In this document: one piece after another, positions 1 to 8,416 of the stretch | Numbering within the stretch: the stretch's first letter is position 1 | Layout of the letters: each line of letters opens with the position of its first letter | Assembly: GCF_001507435.1 (NCBI RefSeq) | Contig: NZ_LMWH01000243.1 | Location: 1 to 64,000 of the forward strand | Reading direction: 5' to 3' | DNA from: Streptomyces sp. NRRL F-5122 | GTDB lineage: Bacteria > Actinomycetota > Actinomycetes > Streptomycetales > Streptomycetaceae | Length of the DNA: 64,000 bases | The notes under the pieces: model-generated | What the model saw: the letters and a program-made list of their open reading frames with translations, nothing else | Databases searched by the model: none | What the model was told of the DNA's origin: nothing | Made by a program: the position numbers and the translations under genes

Positions 1-94
1 GACACCACCCCCCAGGTCATCCGTTCGACAGGGGGCAACAGCCATGCCGGGCCCGGAGGCCAGCGGCCCTCTTGCAGGACCGCAAAGAAGATAA

Positions 95-844
95 CGGGGC
101 TGGGTCGGCGGGGGGCGTGCGGGCGGCGTCCAGGCCCGGCGGGCCGGCGGGGCCTGGCGGTTGTACGGCGAGGTCGGCCAGGTGCTCGACGGGCACAGCG
201 CCGGGCTGCTTCTCGTGGCAGCCCACGCCGGGGGCTTCGCACGGTCGCGGACCCTGTTGTTCCTCGTACGCGATGCCGGGCTGCGGACACGGCAGACGGC
301 TCTGGACGTGACCCGTCCCCGCGCCCGGGTCCGGCTGCGCGACGTCGAGGCGGAGCTGCTGGGCGAGGACGGAGCCGATGTGCCGGGCGCGCTCGCCGCC
401 GTCGGGAACCGCGCAGCGGCCGTCCTCGCCTGCGAGGCCGTGGGGGCCGCCGACCGGGCGCTGGAACGGACCGTGGAGTACGTCGGGCAACGGGAGCAGT
501 TCGGGCGGGCGATCGGGTCCTTCCAGGCCGTGAAGCACCGCCTGGCCGATGTGTACGTGAGTGTGCAGGCGGCTCGTTCGGCGGCCTACTACGCGGCCTG
601 GGCGGCCGGGCAGGGGGAGCCGGTGGGCGGGCTCGCCCTGGCGCAGGCGCTGGAGGCGCTGCGGATCGCCGCGGCCGAGGGGATCCAGCTGCACGGCGGC
701 ATCGGGTTCACCTGGGAGCACGAGGCGCATCTCTTCTTCAAGCGCGCGGCCGGCGACGAGCTGCTGTTCGGTCCCGTGCACCGGCTGCGGGCGCACGCCG
801 CCGACACCGCCGGGCTCTTCGAGGGGCGAGAGGTGGCCGTATGA
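95..844 (+). pseudogene. Acyl-CoA dehydrogenase, N-terminally truncated
   Basis: The frame ending at the TGA at 842-844 encodes the middle and C-terminal parts of an acyl-CoA dehydrogenase: a middle-domain segment (GAWRLYGEVGQVLDGHSAG), the helical C-terminal domain, and the family signature LHGGIGFTWEHE before a short tail. About 230-250 residues are present against roughly 370-390 in the family. The same frame is closed by a TAA at 92-94, and no N-terminal helical domain or SD-supported start is visible in the other two frames of the first 90 bases. The best start, a TTG at 161, falls inside the middle domain. It is therefore probably a 5'-broken gene, although the missing part could lie outside the window with a further frameshift. 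It overlaps the next gene by ATGA, so the two were one operon. Confidence 0.6.
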
Positions 845-1314
845 CGTCCGCGGGTGTACGGATCGTGCGGAAGCTTTCCTCCATGGGCGCCTTCGCGAAG
901 GTCGCGCCCCACGTCGTGCCGGCGACGGACCGTGCGGTGCATCGGCTGACCCGGGGAAGGGCCCTGCTCAGCTCCCTGATGCTGCCGGGTGTGGTCCTCA
1001 CCTCCACCGGAGCCAGGAGCGGGTTGCCGCGCCGTACGCCCCTGGCGTGCATGCCGGAGCGCAGCGGCTGCTGGATCGTCGTCGGGTCGAACTTCGGGCG
1101 GAGCGGTCACCCCGCGTGGACCGCCAACCTCCTCGTCCGTCCCGACGCCGAGATCAGCTGGAAGGGGGAGGACGTCCCGGTCACCGCCCGTCTGCTGGAG
1201 GGCCGTGAGCGGGCGGAGGCCTGGGAGGCGGTCGTGGCCTTCCGGCCCCCGTACGCGACCTACCAGGAGCGGGTGGAGCGGGAGATCCGTTTGTTCCGGC
1301 TCGTGCAGCGGTGA
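841..1314 (+). CDS. DDN-family deazaflavin (F420)-dependent nitroreductase-like protein
   Basis: This 157-residue protein belongs to the deazaflavin-dependent nitroreductase (DDN/Rv3547-like) split-barrel family, whose members use reduced F420 to reduce quinones or nitro compounds. Visible family features are the TSTGARSGLPRRTPL segment (F420 phosphate-binding region), the strand WIVVGSNFGRSGHPAW, and the NLLVRPDAEI strand. The ATG overlaps the stop of the acyl-CoA dehydrogenase remnant, implying translational coupling. A second DDN-type protein is encoded at 25161-25556 and the FO synthase fbiC at 27385, so the cofactor is made in this cell. The substrate cannot be read from sequence. Confidence 0.85.
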   Translation: MTSAGVRIVRKLSSMGAFAKVAPHVVPATDRAVHRLTRGRALLSSLMLPGVVLTSTGARSGLPRRTPLACMPERSGCWIVVGSNFGRSGHPAWTANLLVRPDAEISWKGEDVPVTARLLEGRERAEAWEAVVAFRPPYATYQERVEREIRLFRLVQR

Positions 1315-1395
1315 TCAGGCCGTCGGCGCGGCACCGGTCGCCCGGCCCGTGGGCGATCGGCCCTCCGGTGAGCCGGTGGGGCGCCCTCGCGTCGC

Positions 1396-2022
1396 TCAGA
1401 TCGTCGCCAGACGCTCCACCAGCAGGAACGCGCCGATCCCCAGCATCGCGGCGCCGCTTGTCCGGGTGACCGCACGGGTGGCGGAAGGGTGAGTGCGCAG
1501 CACGGCCCGGGCCAGGGTGCCGACGGTCAGGTAGACGGCGGCGCAGCACGCCATGTGCGCCAGGCCGAGCACCCCCGTCTGCACCGCCACCGGCAGGTGC
1601 GCACCCCGCGTGACCAGGAACTGGGGCAGCACCGAGAGATACAGCAGCAGCCCCTTGGGGTTCAGTCCGCTGATCGCAGCGCCCCGCAGGAAGCTGTGGG
1701 CCGGTGACGTGCCGGTGGTGCCCTCCGGCGCCGCGCCCGGAGTGCCGGGGCGGCGCAGCACCTGCCAGCCCAGCCGGACCAGATATCCGGCTCCGGCCAC
1801 CGTCAGCGCCGTCAGCAACCCGGGTGACCCCGCCACCAGAACCGCGAGCCCCGCCGCCGCAAGGGCCGTGTGCGCCGCGTACCCGGCCACCAGGCCCGCC
1901 ACCGCCGGCACCACCGACCGCCCCCGCAGCCCCGCCGCGATCGCGTACGCCCAGTCCGCACCCGGCACACACACCAGAAGCAGGTCCACGGCGAGGAAAG
2001 ACATCAAGGTTCCCGTGTCCAT
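1396..2022 (-). CDS. LysE/RhtB family amino-acid exporter
   Basis: This 208-residue protein has the size and topology of LysE/RhtB translocators: about six hydrophobic segments, the conserved N-terminal half with CVPGADWAYAI (the usual PGPD..Y.. motif region), and SGLNPKGLLLYLSVLPQF in the middle. It would export an amino acid or related small metabolite across the plasma membrane. It is divergent from an Lrp/AsnC regulator gene starting at 2105; this pairing is typical of an exporter switched on by its substrate through the neighbouring Lrp protein. The start at 2022 gives the normal family N-terminus (MDTGTLMSFLAVDLLL). Confidence 0.88.
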   Translation of the reverse strand: MDTGTLMSFLAVDLLLVCVPGADWAYAIAAGLRGRSVVPAVAGLVAGYAAHTALAAAGLAVLVAGSPGLLTALTVAGAGYLVRLGWQVLRRPGTPGAAPEGTTGTSPAHSFLRGAAISGLNPKGLLLYLSVLPQFLVTRGAHLPVAVQTGVLGLAHMACCAAVYLTVGTLARAVLRTHPSATRAVTRTSGAAMLGIGAFLLVERLATI

Positions 2023-2104
2023 GCCGGTGACATTAGGTGTGATAGGCCCGAATGTGTTCCCTGAATTTGCTCACTGTGGCCCGTTTCGAGGGAAGATCTG
2101 CCTC
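2023..2104. promoter_or_regulatory. Divergent promoter region of LysE exporter and Lrp regulator
   Basis: These 82 bases are noticeably more AT-rich than their surroundings (for example ATTAGGTGTGATAGG and CTGAATTTGCTCACTG) and separate two divergent starts. They must hold both promoters and the Lrp binding sites. No exact palindrome was resolved. Confidence 0.5.
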
Positions 2105-2566
2105 ATGGACAGTGTGGATCGGGAAATCCTTGCCGAGCTCCAGCGGGACGGCCGGCTGACCGTGACGGAGCTGGCCGCGCGGGTGCGGCTCAGCGTCTCG
2201 CCGTGCCACCGGCGGCTGCGCGAGCTGGAGCGGAGCGGGGCGATACGCGGGTACCGGGCGGTCGTGGACCCGGCCGCACTCGGGCTGAACTTCGAGGCGC
2301 TGGTCTTCGTCTCGATGCGCCAGGAGGACAGGGACACCGTCGCCGGGTTCGAGCGGGCGCTCAGCGAGGTGGAGCACGTCCTGGAGGCGCAGCGGCTGTT
2401 CGGCGACCCGGACTATCTGCTGCGGATCGCCACCGCCGACCTCGCCGCCTTCCAGCGGCTGTACGACGAGCGCCTCGCCACCCTTCCCGGCGTGGGGCGG
2501 CTGACGTCCACCTTGGTGATGAAGCACGTGGTGGAGGACCGTCCGCTGCCCGCCACCCGCACATGA
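2105..2566 (+). CDS. Lrp/AsnC family transcriptional regulator
   Basis: This 153-residue protein has the standard Lrp/AsnC layout: an N-terminal winged helix (residues about 1-60, MDSVDREILAELQRDGR, then a recognition helix around LSVSPCHRRLREL) and a C-terminal RAM/AsnC ligand-binding domain containing the conserved GDPDYLLRIATADL segment. The ATG at 2105 was chosen because it yields the canonical N-terminus; the frame stays open far upstream only by chance. It is divergent from the LysE-type exporter and probably controls it in response to an amino acid. Confidence 0.92.
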   Translation: MDSVDREILAELQRDGRLTVTELAARVRLSVSPCHRRLRELERSGAIRGYRAVVDPAALGLNFEALVFVSMRQEDRDTVAGFERALSEVEHVLEAQRLFGDPDYLLRIATADLAAFQRLYDERLATLPGVGRLTSTLVMKHVVEDRPLPATRT

Positions 2567-2569
2567 GCA

Positions 2570-2605
2570 GCGGGCGGTGGTCCACCGGAGTGAACCACCG
2601 CCCGC
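2570..2605. terminator. Bidirectional hairpin terminator between Lrp and TetR genes
   Basis: A perfect 12-bp stem (GCGGGCGGTGGT at 2570-2581 with its complement at 2594-2605) and a 12-nt loop lie between convergent genes. There is no T-tract, as is usual in Streptomyces. Confidence 0.75.
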
Positions 2606-2676
2606 ATGACAGAACTTGGGCTGGAACAGCCGACCAGGGCAGGGAAAACCTTACGGCGACGCAGCGTGACGGACGC

Positions 2677-3324
2677 CTACTTCGTCGGTTTCTTCCCCGT
2701 GACACCCAGATGCACCAACAGTGCGAGGTTCGGTTTGAGTTCGGCCTGTTTGACGCCCCAGGACTGGAAGCCCTTCTGGTGCGAGGCCACGGACGCGAGC
2801 ATCGCCACGAGCGAGCCGGCCACGGCCGCCGGGTTCACGTCCTTGTCGACCCTGCCTTTGGACTGGAGTTCGGTGATGGAGTCCGCCAGGGAGTTGTTCA
2901 CCGAGTTGAGGATCTTCATGCGGATCTTGTAGAAGCGCTTGTCGCCCTCGGCCGCCCCGAGGTCGACGACCCGCAGGATCGCGTCGTGTTTGCGCCAGAA
3001 CTCGAGGAATCCGTCGACGAGTTCCTGGGCGGTCTGCCAGCCCGTCTTGCCGACCCACGAGCGCCCTTCGAGCAGCGCGGTCAACCCCGCGCCCTCCGCG
3101 GCCATTTGCTCGGCGATCTCCAGGACGGCGCCTTCGACGTCCGGGAAGTACTGGTAGAAGGTCGCCGGCGACGTCCCGGCCTTCCGGGCGACATCAATGA
3201 CTTTGACGTCCCGGTACGGCGACGAGCTGAGCATCTCGCTGAGGCAGTCGAGCAGCTTCTGCCGGGTCGCCTGCCCACGCCGACCGGCCACGCGGCCGTC
3301 GACGGTACGCACTTGTCCTGTCAT
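2677..3324 (-). CDS. TetR family transcriptional regulator
   Basis: This 215-residue regulator has an N-terminal HTH (about residues 15-65) with the TetR signature: RQKLLDCLSEML, then VIDVARKAGTSPATFYQYF. An all-helical ligand domain follows (EFWRKHDAILRVVDLGAAEG). Its start codon overlaps a degenerate copy (3318-3332) of the CTGAC/GTCAG palindrome found upstream of the catabolic operons in this window, so it is the best local candidate for the regulator of that set and may control itself. That link is inference; TetR proteins are common in Streptomyces and the true regulator could be elsewhere. Family membership itself is clear. Confidence 0.9.
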   Translation of the reverse strand: MTGQVRTVDGRVAGRRGQATRQKLLDCLSEMLSSSPYRDVKVIDVARKAGTSPATFYQYFPDVEGAVLEIAEQMAAEGAGLTALLEGRSWVGKTGWQTAQELVDGFLEFWRKHDAILRVVDLGAAEGDKRFYKIRMKILNSVNNSLADSITELQSKGRVDKDVNPAAVAGSLVAMLASVASHQKGFQSWGVKQAELKPNLALLVHLGVTGKKPTK

Positions 3325-3332
3325 GCCGTCAG
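3318..3332. promoter_or_regulatory. Degenerate copy of the catabolic-regulon palindrome at TetR start
   Basis: CTGTCATGCCGTCAG matches CTGACGGGCCGTCAG at 12 of 15 positions and spans the start codon of the TetR gene. The right half-site is perfect. It could be an autoregulatory site or a chance match. Confidence 0.35.
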
Positions 3333-3467
3333 CTTACCGAGGGGTGATCGGAGCGCGATTCGGCCGACTGCAAATGGGGAGTAGAGGGGTGCACAACCGC
3401 TCCCCGGGCGCGTGAGAAGGGAGTACGCGGGCGCGCGCCCGACGGGAAGCGCCCTTAAGTTGGCGGC

Positions 3468-4256
3468 ATGGCCGAAAATCCGCCCTCGACCCCGCCATGC
3501 GAGAACGGCGCGAGCCCTGGAGAGGGCGCCTCCGGCCGTGAGGATCCGGACGGGCCCGCCTTCCCGGAGGGCGTCCCCTGCTGGATCGACGCGCACGTGC
3601 CCGACGTCGAGGCGGGCAAGCGGTTCTACGGCGGCCTCTTCGGATGGGACTTCGAGGACGGCCGGGGCTCGGTGTGGGCCCGTTCGGGCGGCGAGACGGT
3701 GGCCGCGCTGGTGCCCAAGCGGGACGGGCGGATGCCCACCGTCTGGACGGTGTACTTCGCGACGCCCGACGCCACGGCGCTCTCCGGGCGGATCCGGTCG
3801 GCAGGGGGCCGGATCGTCGTTCCGCCCACGCCGGTGGACTCGCTGGGCACCATGGCGCTGGCGGCCGACCCCGAGGGCGCCGTCTTCGGACTGTGGCAGG
3901 CCGGTACGCACCCGGGCTTCGGAAGGCGGCACGAACCCGGCTCCTTCACCTGGGCCGAGCTCTACGCGCGGGACACGGCCGCCGCGAACACCTTCTACAC
4001 GGGTCTGTTCCACGACGCCCTGTTCGGCCCGGACGCGGTGCCCGACTTCGGGCGCGCACCCCTGCTGGACGTCTTCCCGGCCGAGATGCCGCCCCACTTC
4101 CTCGTCCACTTCGGTGTCGCGGACGGCGCGGCCGCGCTCGGCGTGCTGAGCCGGCTCGGCGGTCGTGTACAGGTACCACCGTTCGAGACCTCGTACGGAC
4201 GGGTGGCGGTGGTCACGGACGATCAGGGGGCTTCCTTCGCACTGCTCCAGCGGTAG
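3468..4256 (+). CDS. VOC-family two-domain protein next to afsK (candidate KbpA)
   Basis: This 262-residue protein carries two tandem vicinal-oxygen-chelate (glyoxalase/bleomycin-resistance fold) domains. The first has CWIDAHVPDVEAGKRFYGGLFGW and the second FTWAELYARDTAAANTFYTGLF. Streptomyces paralogues are often called hydroxylase or glyoxalase, but the substrate is unknown. It lies directly upstream of afsK on the same strand, separated by about 290 bp. From memory, S. coelicolor KbpA, an AfsK-binding inhibitor of about 252 residues, is encoded next to afsK. Size and position fit, but identity was not verified, so no symbol is given. Confidence 0.85.
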   Translation: MAENPPSTPPCENGASPGEGASGREDPDGPAFPEGVPCWIDAHVPDVEAGKRFYGGLFGWDFEDGRGSVWARSGGETVAALVPKRDGRMPTVWTVYFATPDATALSGRIRSAGGRIVVPPTPVDSLGTMALAADPEGAVFGLWQAGTHPGFGRRHEPGSFTWAELYARDTAAANTFYTGLFHDALFGPDAVPDFGRAPLLDVFPAEMPPHFLVHFGVADGAAALGVLSRLGGRVQVPPFETSYGRVAVVTDDQGASFALLQR

Positions 4257-4544
4257 CCGGGACCCTTTCCCTGTCAGGGGCCGCACTTCGTGGCACGGCA
4301 GGGGCGCGCGGGGCGGCACTTCACGGGCGCCTCAGGCGTTTCATGATGCGGGCGCCTGCTTCCCGAAGGACGGTCCGGCATGGTTTTGTCCTGAGACACC
4401 CCGATCCGCCCCCGGGTTCGCAACCAGTGGCCCGGACAGGGAGAATCGGGCTGCGTGCCGCCACGGCGGTGCGGTGGTGAGACGCTGCACGGGGTCGCGT
4501 GCACAAGGCGGATGACGCGACCCGTACGGGGAGGTGGCAGGCAA

Positions 4545-6881
4545 GTGGTGGATCAGCTGACACAGCACGATCCGCGCCGGATCGGGCCGTTCGAGGTGCT
4601 GGGACGGCTGGGTGCCGGCGGCATGGGGCTGGTCTATCTCGCGCGCTCGGCGTCCGGCAGGCGCGTGGCGATCAAGACGGTGCGCACCGAGCTGGCCGAG
4701 GACCAGCTCTTCCGTGTGCGCTTCACACGTGAGGTCGAGGCCGCACGCGCGGTCTCCGGCTTCTACACGGCGGCCGTGGTCGACGCCGACCCGCGCGCGG
4801 CCGTGCCGTGGCTCGCCACCGCGTACGTGCCCGCACCCTCCCTCGAGGAGATAGTGACCGACTGCGGGCCGCTGCCGGCCCAGGCCGTGCGCTGGCTGGC
4901 GGCCGGCGTCGCGGAGGCGTTGCAGTCCATCCACGGGGCGGGCCTGGTGCACCGCGACCTGAAGCCGTCGAACGTGCTCGTCGTCGAGGACGGTCCACGG
5001 GTGATCGACTTCGGTATCGCCTCCGGGGTGTCGAACACGCGTCTGACGATGACGAACGTCGCCGTCGGCACCCCGGCGTACATGTCCCCCGAGCAGGCGA
5101 AGGACTCGCGCAGCGTGACGGGGGCGAGCGACGTCTTCTCGCTCGGCTCGATGCTCGTCTTCGCGGCCACCGGACATCCCCCCTTCCACGGCGCCAATCC
5201 CGTCGAGACCGTGTTCATGCTGCTGCGCGAGGGCCCGGACCTCTCGGGGCTGCCGGACGAACTGCGTCCGCTGATCGAGTCCTGCATGCAGATGGACGCG
5301 ACCGGCCGTCCGAACCCGGCCGACCTCCAGGCGCAGCTCGCGCCGCACCTCTTCGGCTCGGGGTCCGACGACAGCGGTACGGCGTCCGCGTGGCTGCCCG
5401 AGAAGGCCGTGGGCCTCATCGAGTCGCGCCGGGGCGGGCGTCCGGCGGCGAAGCCGTCCTCTTCGGGCAACCGCAGCGGCGGGGGCGCTCGCCCGGCGGT
5501 GCCGCCTCCGCCCCCGCACCCCCCGGTGCCGGTTCCGGTCGGGGCGCCCGACGCCGGACCGGTGCGGCTCGCGGGTGCAGCCGTGCCCATCGGCCCCGGG
5601 CCGCGGGTCGCCGACGCGCGGGCCGCCGCGGTCAAGGCGCCGCCTCCGGAGGCGGGCCTGGTCGCTTCCTGGTCCCGCCCGGGTCCCGGCGTCAACGGCC
5701 TGGTCGGGGCCGCCGCGGTCGCCCCCGCGGTCGCGCCGCCGGAGAGCGCCTCCGGATGGCGGCCGTGGCGCTTTCGGATGTCGAACGACGTCTGGGGCAC
5801 CCCTTCGGTCGCCGACGACCTCGTCTACGTCACGTCCTTCGAGGTGCACGCGCTGGACGTGGCGACGGGCAGACGCCGCTTCAAGACCCGGGACGTGGCC
5901 TGGTCGATGGCGGTCGCGGACGGCCGCGTGCACGCCTCCGACGGCCCGACGCTGTTCGCCCTGGACGCCCGTGAGGGCTCGGACCTGTGGCGGCTGTCCA
6001 TGGACGGCTGGGTGTACTCCCTCAAGGCCGACCGCGGCACGGTCGTCACCGGCACCCGCGGCGGCGGCGTCCAGGCGTGGGAGGCGTCCAGCGGGCAGAA
6101 GCTGTGGGAGATCACCGGTGCCCAGACGGACTTCGAGTCGCCCGAGGCCGGACCGGTGGTCCACGACGGCACGGTGTACGTGTGGAAGGACGCCCGGCTG
6201 CGGGCGCTGGAGGCCCGTACCGGCGAGGAGCGCTGGTCCTACCCAATCGGGGACGCGGCCTCGTGCGGCGGTGTCCCCGTGCGCCTGACGCGGGCCGCGG
6301 ACGGCTATGTGTACGTCTCGGCCGGCACCCGGGTCCTTGCCGTCGAGGTGTCGAGCGGAATGGTGCGCTGGCACTTCGAGGCGCCGGCGGTGTTCCTGTG
6401 CCCGCCGACGTTCGTGCCGGGTCCGGCGGTGACGGGCGGCGGCATCTATCTCGCGGACTACCTCGGCACGGTGTACGCCCTCGACGCGACGGACGGCCGC
6501 GACCGCTGGCGCATCGCCACCGAGTCGCGTGCCGCGATCGAACCGGTCCTGGTGGCCGCGGGGCACGTCCATGTGGGCAGCGGCAAGGGCCTCTACACGC
6601 TGGACGCGGTCACGGGCACACCGAAGTGGCGCTTCCAGGCGGGTGGCGACATCGTGGGCTCCCCGGCGGTGGCCGAGGGCCGTATCCACTTCGGCTCCAC
6701 GGACCACCTGCTCTACACGCTGAAGGCCGACGACGGCCGGCTGCGCTGGAAGCTGGCGACCGGGGGCGAGATCACCGGTGCGCCGGTCGTCAAGGACGGT
6801 GTGGTGTACGCGTGCAGCAAGGACCGCTGCGTGTACGCCCTGGACGCGGAGAAGGGGACGGGGACGGCCCGGACCACCTGA
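4545..6881 (+). CDS. afsK: Serine/threonine protein kinase AfsK
   Basis: This 778-residue protein has a Hanks-type kinase domain (about 12-275) followed by a Pro/Ala-rich linker and a C-terminal PQQ/WD-like beta-propeller (about 400-778, repeats such as [12 protein letters not shown] and [14 protein letters not shown]). Kinase motifs: glycine loop LGAGGMG (22-28), K44, HRDLKPSN near 136, DFG at 155-157, then an activation loop with T165 and T168. The GTG at 4545 follows GGGAGGTGG; with this start the loop threonines fall on residues 165 and 168, the autophosphorylation sites I recall for AfsK. There is no membrane segment; AfsK is described as loosely membrane-associated. In the family it phosphorylates AfsR on Ser/Thr and so controls afsS and secondary metabolism, and also affects hyphal branching. 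Here afsR/afsS lie 6 kb downstream rather than close by. Confidence 0.95.
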   Translation: MVDQLTQHDPRRIGPFEVLGRLGAGGMGLVYLARSASGRRVAIKTVRTELAEDQLFRVRFTREVEAARAVSGFYTAAVVDADPRAAVPWLATAYVPAPSLEEIVTDCGPLPAQAVRWLAAGVAEALQSIHGAGLVHRDLKPSNVLVVEDGPRVIDFGIASGVSNTRLTMTNVAVGTPAYMSPEQAKDSRSVTGASDVFSLGSMLVFAATGHPPFHGANPVETVFMLLREGPDLSGLPDELRPLIESCMQMDATGRPNPADLQAQLAPHLFGSGSDDSGTASAWLPEKAVGLIESRRGGRPAAKPSSSGNRSGGGARPAVPPPPPHPPVPVPVGAPDAGPVRLAGAAVPIGPGPRVADARAAAVKAPPPEAGLVASWSRPGPGVNGLVGAAAVAPAVAPPESASGWRPWRFRMSNDVWGTPSVADDLVYVTSFEVHALDVATGRRRFKTRDVAWSMAVADGRVHASDGPTLFALDAREGSDLWRLSMDGWVYSLKADRGTVVTGTRGGGVQAWEASSGQKLWEITGAQTDFESPEAGPVVHDGTVYVWKDARLRALEARTGEERWSYPIGDAASCGGVPVRLTRAADGYVYVSAGTRVLAVEVSSGMVRWHFEAPAVFLCPPTFVPGPAVTGGGIYLADYLGTVYALDATDGRDRWRIATESRAAIEPVLVAAGHVHVGSGKGLYTLDAVTGTPKWRFQAGGDIVGSPAVAEGRIHFGSTDHLLYTLKADDGRLRWKLATGGEITGAPVVKDGVVYACSKDRCVYALDAEKGTGTARTT

Positions 6882-7172
6882 GCCGGCGTGAGCCGGACGG
6901 CCGTCGCACCAGGCCTGACGGAAGGGGCGCCGGACGGCGGCCGCCACCGCAGACGCTACGCCGGGTGCGCGAGTCGTGCCAGACGGTGGCGGTCGGGGTG
7001 GGGTGTCCGGATAATCCGTTGGCATGAGCATGCTGTGGCGTGGTCTCAAGTCCACAGGCCCTGGTCGCGCTGGTCCTGACGGGGTTCTCCGACGGATGCC
7101 ATGGAAGCCGCAGGCGGCACGGGACGGCGGCGGAGGAGGCGGGTGGCCGGCCCGAGCCCCGCGACACGAGGG

Positions 7173-7952
7173 CTACCGGAGCCGGAACCCCGCTTTCCGT
7201 CTCCGGGCGAAGAGCTCCGCCTGCCGTTCGGCGGGCAGGTTGCCGAGTGCGATGAGCCCCGGCGCCTGCGCGAACGACCGGGCGAGCGCCGCCTCCTTCG
7301 CCGCCCACAGGGCCCGTACGGTGCCCTGCACCCCCTCCTGCGGGTAGGAGGCGACGACGGCGGCGCAGCGCAGTGCCGCCTCCAAGGCGCCGCCGGGATC
7401 GGTCAGTTCGGACACCAGGCCGGTCTCGTACGCCCGGCGCGCGGAGATCCGCTCCGCGGTGCCCATGAGGGCCATCCGTGCCGCCTCGCCGTACGGCATG
7501 CGGTGCACCATGTACGCCGACTCGTACGCGCTCACCATCCCGTACGTGGTGTGCGGGTCGAAGAAGACGGCGGTGGTGTCGGCGACGACGAACTCGCTCT
7601 CACCGAGCAGATAGAACGCCCCACCGCAGGCCATGCCCCGCACGGCGGCGATCACGGGCTTCCACAGGTCGTTCGCCTTCGGGCCGATCCTGAGCAGCGG
7701 ATCGTCCAACATGTAGGGCGAGTTCGGCTGGGGCACGTGTGCGTCCCGGTCGAGGCCCGTGCAGAAGGCCCGTTCTCCGGCGCCGGTGAGGACGACGGCC
7801 CTTACGGAGTCGTCGTAGCGCAACTCCAGCCAGCAGGACGTCAGTTCCGCGGCGGTCGGCAGGTCGATGGCGTTGAGTCTGGCCGGCCGGTCGAGGGTGA
7901 CGACGGCGACCCCGGTCTCCTTGTCGGCGGCGATCCGCAGCCCTGCGCTCAC
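7173..7952 (-). CDS. Enoyl-CoA hydratase/isomerase (crotonase) family
   Basis: This 259-residue crotonase-fold protein shows VAVVTLDRPARLNAID near the N-terminus, the oxyanion-hole strands AFCTGLD and AAVRGMACGGAFYLL, and a normal C-terminal helix region. The GTG at 7952 overlaps the stop of the DUF35 gene (GTGA), so the two are translationally coupled. It is the distal gene of a minus-strand operon thiolase - DUF35 - hydratase. Members hydrate or isomerise enoyl-CoA thioesters; the exact substrate is unknown. Its operon promoter shares palindromic operators with the divergent CoA ligase. Confidence 0.88.
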   Translation of the reverse strand: MSAGLRIAADKETGVAVVTLDRPARLNAIDLPTAAELTSCWLELRYDDSVRAVVLTGAGERAFCTGLDRDAHVPQPNSPYMLDDPLLRIGPKANDLWKPVIAAVRGMACGGAFYLLGESEFVVADTTAVFFDPHTTYGMVSAYESAYMVHRMPYGEAARMALMGTAERISARRAYETGLVSELTDPGGALEAALRCAAVVASYPQEGVQGTVRALWAAKEAALARSFAQAPGLIALGNLPAERQAELFARRRKAGFRLR

Positions 7953-8380
7953 GACCGCTCCAGAACCCAGCGCGGCATCCCGTCCCCGTCGAAGACGGCC
8001 TGGACCCGGGCGCCGATGCGGATCCGATCGCCGGGCACGGAGTTCACAGGAGCGTCGCGGCCGCTGACGAGGTTCCCGACGAGCCGGATGTGCGGCGCCT
8101 CGGCCAGCTCCACCACCACCACCACGTTGTACGGCGCACGCGCCGCGTACGCCGCAAGCAGCGGCGGATGCGCGACGACGTACGACCAGATCCGCCCCTT
8201 CCCGCTCGTCGGCCGCCATTCGCTCGCGAAGGACCCGCAGTCCGGGCAGCAGGGGCGCGGCGGGAAGCGCGGCTCGCCGCAGTCCGCGCAGGCCTGGACA
8301 CGCAGCTCACCGTGTGCGGCGTACTCCCAGAAGGGCGCGCCGTCCTCGTCGCGGACCGGGGAGAGGAGGTCGTCGGCCAT
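7949..8380 (-). CDS. DUF35 Zn-ribbon/OB-fold protein, partner of the thiolase
   Basis: This 143-residue protein has an N-terminal rubredoxin-like zinc ribbon (CADCGEPRFPPRPCCPDC, two CxxC pairs) and a C-terminal OB-fold (GRIWSYVVAHPPL, VVVVVELAEAPHIRLVGN). The ATG at 8380 was chosen over upstream codons because AAGGAG lies about 7 nt before it. Proteins of this type (DUF35) pair with thiolase-like lipid-transfer proteins; in steroid side-chain degradation the DUF35 domain of ChsH2 forms the retro-aldolase with Ltp2. Immediate co-transcription with a thiolase-fold gene upstream and a crotonase downstream supports such a complex here. The actual substrate is inference. Confidence 0.88.
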   Translation of the reverse strand: MADDLLSPVRDEDGAPFWEYAAHGELRVQACADCGEPRFPPRPCCPDCGSFASEWRPTSGKGRIWSYVVAHPPLLAAYAARAPYNVVVVVELAEAPHIRLVGNLVSGRDAPVNSVPGDRIRIGARVQAVFDGDGMPRWVLERS

Positions 8381-8416
8381 GCTGCGGCTCCTTGACGAAG
8401 GGTGGGCGGACACGGG

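Noticed and set aside
4341..7055. A 904-codon open frame on the minus strand opposite afsK
   Set aside because: It mirrors the codon positions of afsK, has no recognisable domain or SD, and is a typical high-GC antisense shadow.
7024..7255. A lipoprotein-like start (MSMLWR, then a hydrophobic stretch in a shifted frame) after a GGATAATCC sequence
   Set aside because: The frames do not join without a shift, there is no proper lipobox and the stretch runs into the end of the convergent hydratase gene; at most a gene remnant.
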